From: Thalassia testudinum
Taxonomy: Eukaryota > Streptophyta > Magnoliopsida > Alismatales > Hydrocharitaceae
Assembly (NCBI GenBank): GCA_037157565.1
Contig: JAZHRO010000024.1
Location: 14,142,501 to 14,206,500, forward strand
Length of the DNA stretch: 64,000 bases
Direction: 5' to 3'
Both the position numbers and the translations under genes were made by a program. Below the pieces are notes generated by a model. That model was given only the letters and a program-made list of their open reading frames with translations, had not been told where the DNA came from and did no database searches. Numbering within the stretch: position 1 is the stretch's first letter; the number at the start of each line of letters is the position of its first letter. Shown one piece after another: positions 23,574-35,409 of the stretch.

Positions 23574-24365
23574 TTGGCCCAGTTGGCAAATTCTCGCCAG
23601 CCAGGCACTCTTCCTTCCCAACCTCTCCCTAACCCGAATAACGTGCCAACTCAGCGGCACGTTATGAACCCAAACCCGGGCCAGGCCCATATGATTTATC
23701 AGGCCCCCTCTGTTCCTTCACCAGACGGGATAGAGGCCTCCACTTCTTTTGCGGGTTACCAGCAGCAACCTATCTTACCCAGTCCCAACCAAAACCAGGC
23801 AGGACTTAATTCCGTAACAACCCGTAGTGGTAAGGAAACCCAAGACCCACCTCATCCAAACCACTCCAGGCCTGATAGTGATCCGAAGCCTAGGGCAGTA
23901 ATCCAGGACATTCCCACCCCTATCCCAGATCCACAACCTAGACCTATCCTAGAAGAACCAACCAAGATCCCGTTTCCCGAGGCTTTGACCAAGGGAAAGA
24001 AGACCACCAAGCCTGTGGCACCTGAGGACCTGGTCAAGCTCTTTGAGCAGGTCCACATAAACATCCCTTTGATGGATGCCATCCGCCACGTACCGGCTTA
24101 CGCACGATTCTTAAAGAATGTGTGTACACCCCAGCGTAAGCTGCGAACCAAGAGTGGGAGTCCAATTGTTCTGTCAGAGCAAGCTAGCTCTGTAATCCTA
24201 AGCAGACTCCCACCCAAGGCTAAAGACCCTGGTACTCCCCTGATTTCCTGCAAGATAGGTGATACCCAATTTGATAGAGCCTTGCTGGACTTGGGTGCAT
24301 CCATAAACCTGATACCCACATCCTTACTTGACCATCTATAAGAATCTGAGCTAAAACCAACCGAG
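23574..24365 (+). pseudogene. Athila A gag end and protease, one stop codon
   Basis: Same frame as gag and pol. A proline/asparagine-rich gag tail is followed by the spacer KIPFPEAL, typical of Athila, and the aspartic protease with active-site DLGAS (D at 24288-24290) followed by INLIP. TAA at 24339-24341 cuts the protease shortly after its catalytic aspartate. The protease would normally free the RT and integrase from the polyprotein. Confidence 0.88.
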
Positions 24366-27300
24366 GTGACATTACAATTAACAGATCGTTCTATAAAGTC
24401 ACCAAAAGGGATTCTCGAGGATGTTATTGTGAGAGTGCGGGATTTCTACTTTCCTGTAGACTTTATAGTTTTAGACATGGACGCACCTGAGAACCCTAGG
24501 GATACACCAATCATTTCAGGGAGACCTTTCTTGGCTACTGCTAGAGGCAACATTAGCTGTGAGGAGGGCCAAATAGAGCTCAAATTTGGGAATCAAACCT
24601 TGAAAATTGATATATTTAAGGCCCAACAAGGAATCAATTGCGGTGTCATTGAACATATTTGTGACGTTAGGGCTTTGGTTGATGAAACACACTTCCAGAA
24701 TGACCTAATTATACCTCATCAACCACAGAAAGATCTTGACCCGCAAACTGAGGAGTCAAATCCAGATATGAACAACCCAGTAACTCCTACCCTTGAAGCT
24801 CACGTCTATACTGAACCACCCGCTGCTGATAACCCCATCCTCGAACTGAAGCCCCTTCCTACTCACTTGAAATACATCTTTTTGGGTTCTAATCAGACCC
24901 TTCCTGTGATTATCAATTCCAACCTCAATCCTGAACAAGAATCCCGTCTGATTGCTGTCCTCCAGCAACATCGCAGAGCCATCGGGTGGACTCTCAATGA
25001 TTTGACTGGAATAAGCCCCTCTTATCGTACTCATCATATCTATTCAGAAGAGGGCGCACGACCTTCTCGTGAAATGCAGAGACGCTTGAACCCCAATCTG
25101 CAGGAGGTCGTGAAAAAGGAGATCATCAAGTGGTTAGATGCCGGGATCATCTACCCGATCTCCGATAGTCGTTGGGTGAGCCCAATTCAGGTTGTGCCTA
25201 AGAAGGCAGGACTCACCACCATAACGACTGAGACCGGAGAAATCATTCCTACCCGATTAGCTAATGCGTGGAGAGTCTGTATAGATTACCGCCGACTCAA
25301 TTCCTCCACGAAGAAGGATCATTTCCCACTACCTTTCATTGATCAGATTCTCAAGAAACTAGCGGGAAATAGGTTCTTCTGCTTTCTTGACGGGTACTCC
25401 GGTTATAACCAGGTGGCAATCCATCCTGAAGACCAAGAAAAGACCACGTTCACCTGCCCCTTCGGAACATACGCTTTCCAAAGGATGCCTTTCGATCTTT
25501 GCAATGCATCCGCTACTTTTCAGCGGTGCATGCTTGCCATATTCTCAGATATGGTAGGTGATTATCTGGAAGTCTTCATGGATGACTTTTCAGTTTTTGG
25601 AGCATCATTCGACGATTGCCTCCAACACTTGGTCCAGATACTCAGGCGGTGCATCGATGTGAATTTGGTTCTTTCCTGGGAAAAGAGCCATTTCATGGTG
25701 CCTGAGGGAATTGTCTTGGGACATTTGATTTCAGAAAAAGGCATCCAAGTGGATCGAGCTAAGGTTGATCTGATCTCTTGCCTTCCTATGCCTAGCTCGA
25801 TCAGGGACATCCGTTCTTTTTTGGGGCACGTCGATTTTTACCGTCGTTTCATTCCGGATTTTTCGAAAATCGCGTGCCCCTTGACTTCCCTGCTCTCCAA
25901 GGATGTACCCTTTGAAATCTCCAAGGAATGCACACTAGCCTTTGAAAACCTGCGTGACCGAGTCACCCATGCCCCGATCCTACAATCCCCTGATTGGTCT
26001 CAACCATTTGAGATCATGTGCGATGCATCTGACTTTGCTGTAGGAGCGGTCCTGGGGCAAAAAGCTGACGGGAAACCCGTGGTCATATACTATGCTAGCA
26101 AGACACTTGACGAGGCTCAGCGTAACTATACAGTTACGGAGAAAGAGCTGCTAGCCGTAGTATTTGCCCTTGAAAAGTTTCGACCGTATCTTCTGGGTTC
26201 CCATGTCATCATTTACTCAGATCACACGGCTGTAAGGCATCTCCTTGCCAAGAAGGATGCGAAGCCCCGACTAATCCGATGGATCCTGCTGTTGCAAGAA
26301 TTCGATCTCAAGATTCGCGACAAGGCGGGAAGACAGAATGTGGTAGCCGACCATCTGTCCCGTCTTCCTTCTGAGATTATCAACCCTTCCGGACCCATCA
26401 CGGAACATTTTCCTGATGAGCACCTGCTTACTATTGGTACTAGACTTCCATGGTTTGCTGATATAGTAAACTACTTGGCATCTCATCAGACCCCGTCTGA
26501 TTGGCTGAAGGCCAAGAAAGACAAATTGCATTCTGATACCAAGTATTACATCTGGGAAGATCCGTACCTTTTCCGCATAGGTGCTGATCAAATTATTCGG
26601 AGATGTGTCCTGGAAGAGGAATTCAGCAATATCCTCTCTTTCTGCCATGACCAGGCATGCGGTGGCCATTTCTCTGGGCATAAAACCGCATCGAAAGTCC
26701 TCCAGTGCGGCTTTTACTGGCCCACACTGTTCAAAGACGCATACAGTCACTGCAAGGCATGCAATCGTTGCCAAACTTTGGGCAACATGAGCCATCACGA
26801 CATGATGCCTTTGCAGCCGATTCTCGTATGCGAAATCTTTGATGTTTGGGGGATTGATTTTATGGGCCCCTTTCCTATTTCGGATGGTTTCGAATACATT
26901 CTGCTGGCTGTGGACTACGTGTCCAAATGGATCGAAGTCATACCGACCCGAACCTGTGATCACAAAATCGTTCTCAAATTCATTCATCAAAACATTTTCT
27001 CAAGGTTCGGGATTCCTCGTGCTATAATCTCTGATGGGGGGACCCATTTCACAAACGCTCAGTTTAGGTCATTAATGACCAAATACGGGGTGTCTCACCG
27101 AATCTCTACTCCTTACCACCCCCAAACTAATGGTCTAGCTGAGCTGTCAAATCGGGAGATCAAGAAAATCCTACAAGTCACTGTTCGACCTGACAGGAAG
27201 GACTGGTCGTCCCGACTTCCGGAAGCATTGTGGGCCTATAGGACCGCCCACAAAATCCAATTAGGCATGTCTCCCTTTAGACTGGTGTACGGGAAGGCGT

Positions 27301-27740
27301 GTCACCTTCCCGTAGAACTGGAGCATAAAGCCTATTGGGCAGTACGGAACTGTAACCTAGATTTTTCGAAGGCTGGAACCCACAGAAAACTTCAAATCAG
27401 CGAGATCGATGAATTACGCCTAGATGCGTATGAGAACTCGCGAATCTACAAGGAGCAGGTTAAAGCCTTTCATGACAAGCATATCTCGAGAAAGATCTTT
27501 CATCCTGGTCAGAAGGTCCTACTCTTTGATGCCCGACTCAAACTTTTCCCAGGAAAGCTGCGATCCAAGTGGGTCGGACAATATTTAGTCCGACAGGTTT
27601 TTGGAAATGGAGCTATCGAAATCAGTCTGCTCAGCCACGATTCTGAACCTTTCATCGTGAACGGTCAGAGACTCAAGCCGTTCATTGATGTGACTTCTAC
27701 TGATTTGGCTGAATCATCTTATATCCTCCATTCACCTTGA
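24366..27740 (+). CDS. Athila A pol: protease end, RT, RNase H, integrase (open frame)
   Basis: A 1124-residue open frame in the same frame as gag-pro; the ATG at 24366 is only the first one after the protease stop, not a natural start. Domains in order: protease C-terminus (ISGRPFLATA), RT with FMDD at 25575-25586, RNase H (CDASDFAVGAVLGQ near 26020), HHCC zinc finger (about 26640-26780), integrase core with D 26856, D 27033 and E 27141, and C-terminal module. Everything needed for catalysis looks present. One oddity: the GPY motif reads GQY near 27577 (Athila-1 has GPY). Expression is doubtful because of the upstream stops. Confidence 0.93.
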   Translation: MTLQLTDRSIKSPKGILEDVIVRVRDFYFPVDFIVLDMDAPENPRDTPIISGRPFLATARGNISCEEGQIELKFGNQTLKIDIFKAQQGINCGVIEHICDVRALVDETHFQNDLIIPHQPQKDLDPQTEESNPDMNNPVTPTLEAHVYTEPPAADNPILELKPLPTHLKYIFLGSNQTLPVIINSNLNPEQESRLIAVLQQHRRAIGWTLNDLTGISPSYRTHHIYSEEGARPSREMQRRLNPNLQEVVKKEIIKWLDAGIIYPISDSRWVSPIQVVPKKAGLTTITTETGEIIPTRLANAWRVCIDYRRLNSSTKKDHFPLPFIDQILKKLAGNRFFCFLDGYSGYNQVAIHPEDQEKTTFTCPFGTYAFQRMPFDLCNASATFQRCMLAIFSDMVGDYLEVFMDDFSVFGASFDDCLQHLVQILRRCIDVNLVLSWEKSHFMVPEGIVLGHLISEKGIQVDRAKVDLISCLPMPSSIRDIRSFLGHVDFYRRFIPDFSKIACPLTSLLSKDVPFEISKECTLAFENLRDRVTHAPILQSPDWSQPFEIMCDASDFAVGAVLGQKADGKPVVIYYASKTLDEAQRNYTVTEKELLAVVFALEKFRPYLLGSHVIIYSDHTAVRHLLAKKDAKPRLIRWILLLQEFDLKIRDKAGRQNVVADHLSRLPSEIINPSGPITEHFPDEHLLTIGTRLPWFADIVNYLASHQTPSDWLKAKKDKLHSDTKYYIWEDPYLFRIGADQIIRRCVLEEEFSNILSFCHDQACGGHFSGHKTASKVLQCGFYWPTLFKDAYSHCKACNRCQTLGNMSHHDMMPLQPILVCEIFDVWGIDFMGPFPISDGFEYILLAVDYVSKWIEVIPTRTCDHKIVLKFIHQNIFSRFGIPRAIISDGGTHFTNAQFRSLMTKYGVSHRISTPYHPQTNGLAELSNREIKKILQVTVRPDRKDWSSRLPEALWAYRTAHKIQLGMSPFRLVYGKACHLPVELEHKAYWAVRNCNLDFSKAGTHRKLQISEIDELRLDAYENSRIYKEQVKAFHDKHISRKIFHPGQKVLLFDARLKLFPGKLRSKWVGQYLVRQVFGNGAIEISLLSHDSEPFIVNGQRLKPFIDVTSTDLAESSYILHSP

Positions 27741-29295
27741 GCTTATTGCGCCCAGCCGATGGCGTAAAACTCAGCGCTTAACGGGAGGCAACTCGTCATT
27801 TTCCTAAAAATCCAAAACCTTTTTCACACTTTTGTGCACTTAACGTTCACCCTTATAGATAGCCAACCCCACCTCAGATGCTTGCATCTGGGATTAGAAA
27901 TCGTCCGCAAAATTCATCCTGATCCATTCACTCATCCAAATTTCTGTCTTAAGGAATGAACTAAGTAAATAAAAAACCCCCTAGTCACAATGAGGACATT
28001 GCAAACCTTAGGCATGGGGGGGGTATAAAAGTGCAAAACTTGTAAGAAAAGGTTTTAAACAAAAAAAATTCACATATGCCAAAAACACCATAAAAATTAA
28101 AAAAATTTTCGAAAAAAAGAAAAAGAGAATAAGAGGAGAAGGAAATTTTGTGGGAAAAGGAAAAGAAACAAAATGAAAAAGGAGCACAAAATTATGAGAA
28201 AAAGGTAGTCATTAGTAAGAAACTAAGGAATTAACCTAAGTTCTAGACCCCATTCAAGAAAAGAACTGAAAGGTGCACAATGGGATTAGTAAGAACGCAA
28301 ACCTTAGGCATTCTTGGATAGACTTTTAGTATCCATTAAGATCTAGACACTCCTCAAGAGGTTGAGGAAAATGAAAAGCTTAAGCATTAGGTCTAAGGCT
28401 TAGGGAGTATTTGATCTCATTAACTAACTTTTGGTCTACGGGACTCAGTAAACTAAGCACCCTAACCTCACACACAGCCTGGTTTAGTAAGCATAAAAAT
28501 CAAAAGCGTCACAAAATTCTGAGAAGTACACCTAGAGTAGGAGCGGCCGATCAACACAAGTTGATTTGGACGAGTTCCCAACGTTGAGAGGCGGGAAATC
28601 CCCTCGAAGATGCGTAACAAAATATCATCTCCTCGGTGCTTGTCTCTTAGGATATTTACATATCCTACTGGGGGCATGTAAGCACTCTGCTGGTTCAGAT
28701 TCCATGGATGGCATTATCACGAAGTGTCAATTGCCAGGGTCTGGATTCGGCCACGGAACACCATGGATGGGATTATCTCAAAATCTCAATAGCCAGGGTT
28801 CCGGGGGTTGCCATGGGCGGTGCTATCTCGAAGCACCGATTGCCAGGAACCCTTGAGGATTGATGATGGGAGCAAGGAATCTGATACAGACCGTGTTGAG
28901 AAGCCAATCCTAAGTTAGAATTAAAAAGAAAAAGAGAGAGAAAACTCTCCAAACAGAAAAAATTTTCTATCTCTCTCTCTTACAAAACGCACTGCGAACT
29001 GAGCCAGGGCTAAAATCATTCCAAGCACGAGTGCTTTAACCACAAAGTCCAATAGATCTTAGGTTAGTTCTTGTAGGCCTTAAAAACCTTTGCTAAGGAC
29101 TGAGGCTAAGGCTAGATAGATCTGGATCTTGATTGGTACTAGAGTACCTTTTAGGCCTATGGTCAGCATTCTAACCTAATCTAAGCTCAAATGAAAAAGC
29201 ACTTATCTGAAGCTATTAAAAACTTCATGGTCTAAAACAAAGGGTGAAACCTTAAGTTTTTGCTAAGGGACTAGCAAAAGCTAGGCATTGGGGTA
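27741..29295 (+). other. Athila A post-pol untranslated region
   Basis: 1.56 kb without an env-like frame, nearly collinear with 1560-3130. It contains the A/purine-rich tract (about 28090-28200), the three-unit repeat (28701-28860) and the candidate polypurine tract CTAGGCATTGGGGTA (29281-29295) abutting the 3' LTR. Confidence 0.8.
28701..28860 (+). repeat. three-unit imperfect repeat, Athila A
   Basis: Units start CCATGG at about 28701, 28760 and 28810, matching 2541-2700. Small reading frames across it have no known family. Confidence 0.7.
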
Positions 29296-32030
29296 TGATG
29301 AGAACCTCATCATGAGCCATAACTATCACCATCTAACCTAGATTTGCAAGAAAAAAGCTCCTACATAACCATAGAAAGGCTTGACTCAGAGAAATTCTGA
29401 GTTTGTAAAGAAAACAGAAACTAAGGGGTAAAAATGCAATTTCACCAATCCAATCTGAAAACAGGGTAACTCAGGGTCCAAACATAGGTCAAACTAACCT
29501 AATAAGAAGAAAAGTGGGATGAGTTGATCCAATAAGGGCTACAGCAACTCTAAGGAATTAAATGACATCCTATAATCCTAAAAACAAACCCACTTCAATT
29601 CACGAGGTTCGAGGCAAATAAAAAATCGACTAAACCCTCTACAATTCGTAGAAAAATAATCTCTAGGGTTTAGAACCTTTAATTTGGCCTTAGGAACCCG
29701 TTTTGACTTACATTGAGAACCATGCCCAATTAATGACTTAATTTGGATTTTTACGTAAATTGACTGGTCAAACAAGGTGTGATCTAGAAATAAAATTTAC
29801 CATTAGAATCCTTAGGCCCCATTTAGTCATGCATAAAAACTTGAGCCTAAGAAAAGACCTTCTTTGCCGACTTTGCATTTTGGTCCTCATCCATTACTTT
29901 TTGACCCTCAACTTTTGAAACCCTCGCATTTTGGCCCCTAACTCTTCTTCATTCTTTGCATTTGGGCCCTCCCTGCAAAACCCTGAGCAGCGCCATGCTC
30001 CGGCGACTTTGCGCGGAGCATGGCGCCGCGCAGGGTAAGGGGGACCCTCTGCCAAGTCAACCGGGGGTTCCCTGCGACGTTTGCCGTCGCAAGGACACCT
30101 CCATGGTCTCTGCAACCACCCATACCTCCTGTGCGAACGCGCGGAAGGTATGGGTCTCCATCTCCGGCATCCTCCGGCGAGGGAGGCACGTCGCCGCCCT
30201 CCGTCCTCCTCTCTGATTCCACCTCTATAAAAACCGCCCCCGTCCACCGAACTCAATAGCTCGGTTCTAACGGAGAAACCTCCCCCCCTTTCCTCTCTTC
30301 CCACTCCGGCAGAAGTCCCCTTGCTCCAGCGGTTCTTCCTCCTCCTCCTCGTCGCTCTGCCTCATTACCAGCAGCAGAGCCGCCTTCGCCCGCTTTTCCC
30401 TCGTCGCGCCGTACCCAGCGCGCGCTCTCCCGCTCTCTCCTCGTCGTCGCTCCTTCTCTCTGGGCACTTTCTTCTCCGGCGATAGTCGATACGACTGTCG
30501 CCCTGCTCTGGTCCCCCTCCTCCCTCCAAGTAGGTAACAGTTACTTCTCTTCCTCCCCTCTTTCTTTTCCCTATTTTAATTTGCTCAATCAAACCCTCGA
30601 CTGACCCGACCACCATCATCTTCCACGCCTCCGGCCTACCTTCGGCGAGTCGCTCCCATCATTCCGCCACTCCACACGACTCGCCGACTGACCCAAAACC
30701 TCCACCTCGTCCCATTGAACCGTTTCCGCCCCTTCACTGCCACTCCTCACCTCCACATCACTCCCCCGAACAAACCCATTCCCCCGACCACAGTCCGACC
30801 TAGGGCAGCCCCTACATGCCGCCCCACTCCTCGCCACCACCTGCACGAGCTTTGCCACACTCCGGCGAAGCTCCCGGCACCTTCTGACTAGGCCGAGAGG
30901 CAGTATCTCTGTGATCAGGTTACCTGTATTTCGCCGCCATTGCCGAACAGGTGAAGCTGCTTCAATCTGCAGCTGCAACTGCGCTTCCGCCCAGGCCTGC
31001 ACTCCAAGATGCGCGGATTGCGACCTCGCAGCTGCCTAGGCCTTCAGCTGAAGAGAAGACCTAGCAACAGCTGCGAATGCCTGCAGCTTTCTCAGCTGCA
31101 GGCGCCCAATTGGGGTGGGACATTTAGTCCCACCTCGGAAGACTCTGAAGCGGCACGCCTGCATAAATTGTAAAAGTGCTGTAGGCTTATCGCCTCAGCA
31201 CACGGGGCGAGGTCCCTCTCACCCGCTTCACCCGCCCGGTCCGCGAGCTCATCATGCGGATCCGGCCGACCCGACCCGACTTGACTCGAACACTCCTCGC
31301 CCACCACGCATGCCGGTGGGCCTGGACCCGGGCGCGACCCGTACCCGAATACCCGACAGCTCTGGGAGAGCTATCCTACGAGTAAATTCTGAGAGAGAGA
31401 GACGCGGGGGAGGGTAGAGTAGGTTTTGTCCTTCTGACCAAACTGTGAGTGTGCAGGCACAGAAGAGAAAAGAGAAGACAAGAAGAAGAAGAAAGCCACA
31501 GAGGAAAGAAAGAAAGAAGACGCAGTGTAGCAAAAGCTACTTAAGTCGTCTAATTGAAAAATCAGACGACGCCCTGAAGAAAGAAAAAGAAGGGGAGGAT
31601 CACTACTGACGCAGAGAAGAAAAGAAAAGACAAGAAGAAGAAAGAAGAAGCCATGCAGCTGAGCAAGGCAAAGGACCGCAAGAAGAAGAGCTCTGCAGCT
31701 GAGGCAGAAAGAAGAGAAGATAAAGAGAAGAAGACGAGAAGCTCTGAAGAAGAAAAGAAATAAGAAGCAGAAGAAGAACTGAAGGTAGAGAAGAAGAAGA
31801 AGATAAGCTAAGAAAGAGAAGAGAAGCCACAAGACTCAGATTTATTTCTCCCTCTCTCCCTCTTATTTTTGTAATAGAAACATTGTACTTCTAGAATACA
31901 ACTTGCTCCCTGAGTTCGACCTCGGGAACTCTTTTTCCGAGTAATAAATTGTATTAAACTGGTAACCACTTCTCTATACTATACTACGACGAAATAATAA
32001 AAAAACTGTAGGGGATTCGTGCGTTGACCA
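29296..32030 (+). repeat. Athila A 3' LTR
   Basis: 2735 bp, collinear with the 5' LTR, with TATA at 30226-30232 and the purine block at 31446-31834. Ends GCGTTGACCA at 32030, after which LTR B1 resumes. Confidence 0.95.
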
Positions 32031-33570
32031 GTGGGGTTGAATGGGTAAACGACAGCGTGTGGTGGCCAAAGGGTGAAGGGGTGATCAGTGGAATGTTGGG
32101 TTCTTCGGCCGATGGTTTGGGTGAGAGAAGCTCTCAATTTCTTGAGGCTTTTGCTCCCCTAAACATGGGTGAGCTTATGGAAGTGATCGCGAGTGGATTG
32201 GTGTAGTGTAACACCGATGCGAGGTCGTTGGAACTCGTGCTGGCCGCGAGGAAGACGATGAGGGAGACAATGGTGTGGCGGCGGAAATGAGATGATAAGG
32301 AGATTTTAGAGAAGAAGAGGAAGAAGAGAACCCTAATCTAAGGGGAAAATGAGGGAGAAATCATGCCGGATTTGATTAGCCGACGCTAAGGACGAAGGAC
32401 ACTCCGGTTGTGAGAAGCGATGACGATGAAAGGGGAGATGGCACTGGCTGATGTACACTAGGCGCGGAAGACTTCGAGGAAGATTGTGGGCCATACAATT
32501 TGTCCATTAGATGGCTGGAAGACGGAGATTGAGAAGGGTCGCCAGAATTGCGGTCGGAGGTGGCTAGAGAAGAGGAGGAAGAGCTATTTTGTGGCCTAAC
32601 CGGACTAAAGAGAGAGCTGGGACCTTGAGAAGTTTATATAGAAGAGGATCAGGTCTCAATTCACACGAAATAAGTGTGAAATCCTTGCAAAAATTGCAAG
32701 GAAAACCCACTAAATTTTAAGATTTCTCCCTCGAATTAGGACCCAAGATCTGGTTCATTAGATTGAGAAACCTCTCAAGATCAATCCCTCCAAGTTTGGA
32801 GGGATTTGGTTTTGATTTGAAGGAGGAATCCTCCCTCGAATCTCACTGAAGGTGGGTTCACACCTCCAATGGAGGTAGAGGTATAAATGTGAAGGTGATG
32901 ACAAAGTTAGGAGGATTTTTTTGCAAATAACTTGAAAGTTAGGGGGTTGATTGTGAGAAACAGAGATCATAGGGACTGAATTGCAAACTAGGTCAAGATG
33001 GACTCTAATTGGGTCTAAATTTTAGTGTTAACCTAATTTTGACCCAAGGAATATAATGATGAACTTGGATTTGAGTTTTGACCACATTTGATTGGATAAA
33101 CTGCATAGAAGCCCAAATCAAGGTAAATTCCCGTCCGAAACTCTATTCTAGGTCAAAATGGGTTCAGATGGTCAAACTAAGGGTACCAAACCTCTTAGAA
33201 TATTTTTATATAAATTTTAGGAGATTTAGATTGATTTTATCCTGACCAGAACCTTTTAATTTAAGTGGGTTGATAATTAGGATTTTGTGTGCTGTTTTTG
33301 ATTCTCGAAATGCATGAAACCTTGTTTATATAACTGTGGACCCACTTTTTAGACTTTTGTGCTCAATTGACCTTCAATTAACCACTGAGTGACCCCGTGG
33401 TTACTCTGCATTCGTGATGTGCTGTTAAAACAGTATAATTAACGCATTTTTATTGTCTTCTTAAATCAGATTAAAGTGGAATTATGGTCCTCAAGAAATC
33501 GTTTAAGAGAATTTATCTCTTGATTCCAACTAATTAAAGTTAGTTATGACGAATTATGATGTTACTGTCA

Positions 33571-35409
33571 CCATCCACTCTCCCTCCTGTGGGTTCTGGT
33601 CCAGATCCTCCCTTGAATTATCTCTTTAGGAGCATTTATCTCTTTGCTTCAGTGGTTTCTAGTCAGGCCCCTTCTTTGGCGGTGCGATTTTAGGAGCTCT
33701 CTCTTCCTGTCTGCAAACTGATCATCTTGGATGGTGTGTCTTGTACCTCTTTCTCTGCGGAGGAGGTCTCTAGCATGGGCTCTGACTTCTCTTCTACTGT
33801 GGTTGCCCATTCTTGGGGCCCTAAGCCCTCCTTTCAGGCCATGAGGCACTTTCTCACCAATAGGCTTAAAGTCTCTTCCCCTCTATTGATTATTTCTCTC
33901 GATCTTCATCACTGGTTAATTCGATGTCCCTAGTATTTGGATTTCTACAAGGTTTTTGCGGTGAATTCAGTGGTTTTGGAGTGTGTTCGTATTCAGTTCG
34001 TCAAATGGAGCCTTGCTTTTCGTACTGATTCCCCAGTGTCCTTTGCACCGATGTGGGTGGGCTTCCCTGATCTAAATGCTCACCTTGCTCACCCCAATGC
34101 CCTACTTTCCCTCGCTTATCAAATTGGTAACCGGATTTTCGTTGATCCACGTATTGTCTGTGGTTCTCACCCTGGCTATCCACGTGTTTATGTTGTGATT
34201 GACATACTTTCCGCTAGGCTAGATTTTGTTTTTATCCTGAATGGTGACATCAAGATCAAACAACAGATCATTTACGAGAGGCTTCCCCTCTTTTGCTCTC
34301 CTTGTTGTCTTTCTGGCCATTCTTTGCTGCATTGCTCGGCCTACAGCTTGCTTGAGAAACCCTCCTGCAGAGGGGGGTTTGGACTCTAATGCCTCTGACG
34401 TTCCTTTCAGAATGCTAGATCTTATTCTTCACAGGATGGTTCTCTTTCCGATGTTGATGTGGTGCCTCTGCTACCTACTAAGGAGGTGGATCTTCCTCAG
34501 AACCTCCCCGATCTGGCTCGGCCTCCAGCAGAGGAATTGGGCAAGGGCAATTATATTGATTCTCTGGTATTTATTAATTCCTCTCTTTCTCCAGGGGCTC
34601 TCAATCTTCTCATCCCCATTCTACTCCTCCATTGGTTAAGCCTCTGAAGATATTTAAGCTACACCACTGTCGTCATCGTCGCTCCATCAAGTGCCTCCCA
34701 GGTACGGGGAACAGAGTCCTTGAGGGTCCTTCTCAAGACTCCTCATTCCCTGCTCAGATGATCTCTTCTTCTGTGGTTGTTGATGATAGGCCTGCTGTTG
34801 ATTTTCGTGATAAATCTTTTTCTGACGCTACTTTTCCTAATGCTGAGAATGCTTATATCTTTGTTGGTTTTCCGATTGATTCAGCTAAAACATCTCATAA
34901 AATCTAGGTTAGAAAACATTCCTCAAACTTGATTTTCTCTGATGTTTCTTGTCGTCCTTTCGATTCTTCTAATACCTATATCGGTGATTTCAAGGTTTTG
35001 AAAACTCTCGATTTGCTGGAATTTCTTGATGCTTCGGAAAATCTTCCTCAGAACATTTTTCTTGATAAAGCTAAACTTTCTAAATCTGATGGCAAACTTT
35101 TGGTTGGAAATAATCTTAATGGTGAGCTTTCCTGGGGCATTTATCTTCCTCGTCCCACTCCTCCTCCCAATCCTAATCCTCCCCTAATCTTGAAAATTCT
35201 TCAGGATGATGGGATTAAGGAAGTGAGCTATGATGGCTACAGTGGTTTTTCTTTTTCTAAAGCGAGATCTCTTGATACTTTAAACATACTTGTTTCTAAG
35301 TCTGTTACCCATCTTGAATTGGCAAATGAGGCATACTCTCCGTCTAGGCTTAGAGGAGTCCATGGGGGTCATTCCTTGATGGGTTCAACTAGGATTACCA
35401 GAAGCCGAT
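33571..35409 (+). pseudogene. LINE ORF1: DUF4283-type RNA-binding protein with zinc knuckle
   Basis: ORF1 proteins of plant L1 LINEs bind the element RNA. DUF4283-like sequence is seen across 33730-34240 in two frames (FSAEEVSSMGSDFSSTVVA; VWIQLPG-like MWVGFPDLNAHL; PRVYVVIDILSARL), with a TAG at 33931-33933 between them. The zinc knuckle CSPCCLSGHSLLHC (C-x2-C-x4-H-x4-C) is at 34294-34335. A proline/serine-rich tail follows in pieces to about 35400 (34929-35417). Several frame changes make it a pseudogene. It is cut at 35409 by the solo Tekay LTR. Confidence 0.85.

Larger units (their letters stand above)
18375..32030 (+). mobile_element. Athila A: nearly complete Ty3/gypsy Athila element
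   Basis: A 13.66-kb element with 5' LTR 18375-21101, PBS 21107-21124, gag-pro-pol 22041-27740, post-pol region 27741-29295 and 3' LTR 29296-32030. Both LTRs start TGATGAGAACC and end GCGTTGACCA. The flanks are ATGGG (18370-18374) and GTGGG (32031-32035), a target duplication with one mismatch. It is inserted in LTR B1. Counted by eye, the first 600 bp of the LTRs differ at about 29 sites, so it is an old but not ancient insertion. Gag-pro carries stops, pol does not. No env-like ORF. Confidence 0.95.
17276..33570 (-). mobile_element. Athila-related solo LTR B1, interrupted by Athila A
   Basis: The two halves (17276-18374 and 32036-33570, together about 2.63 kb) align end to end with B2 at 41167-43775. 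The minus-strand reading is supported by the Athila-like tip (TGACAGTAACATCAT at 33570), a TATATAAA box (plus 32633-32640) and similarity of the first 90 bases to Athila LTRs. Athila A sits inside it. No coding sequence belongs to B1. Flanking 5-mers (TAAGA left, CCATC right) do not match, so it is either an LTR-LTR recombination product between different copies or has a damaged end. Confidence 0.8.

Noticed and set aside
27741..29295. Possible env-like third gene of Athila
   Set aside because: No open frame above about 100 codons and no signal peptide or transmembrane pattern; the same region in Athila-1 is equally non-coding.
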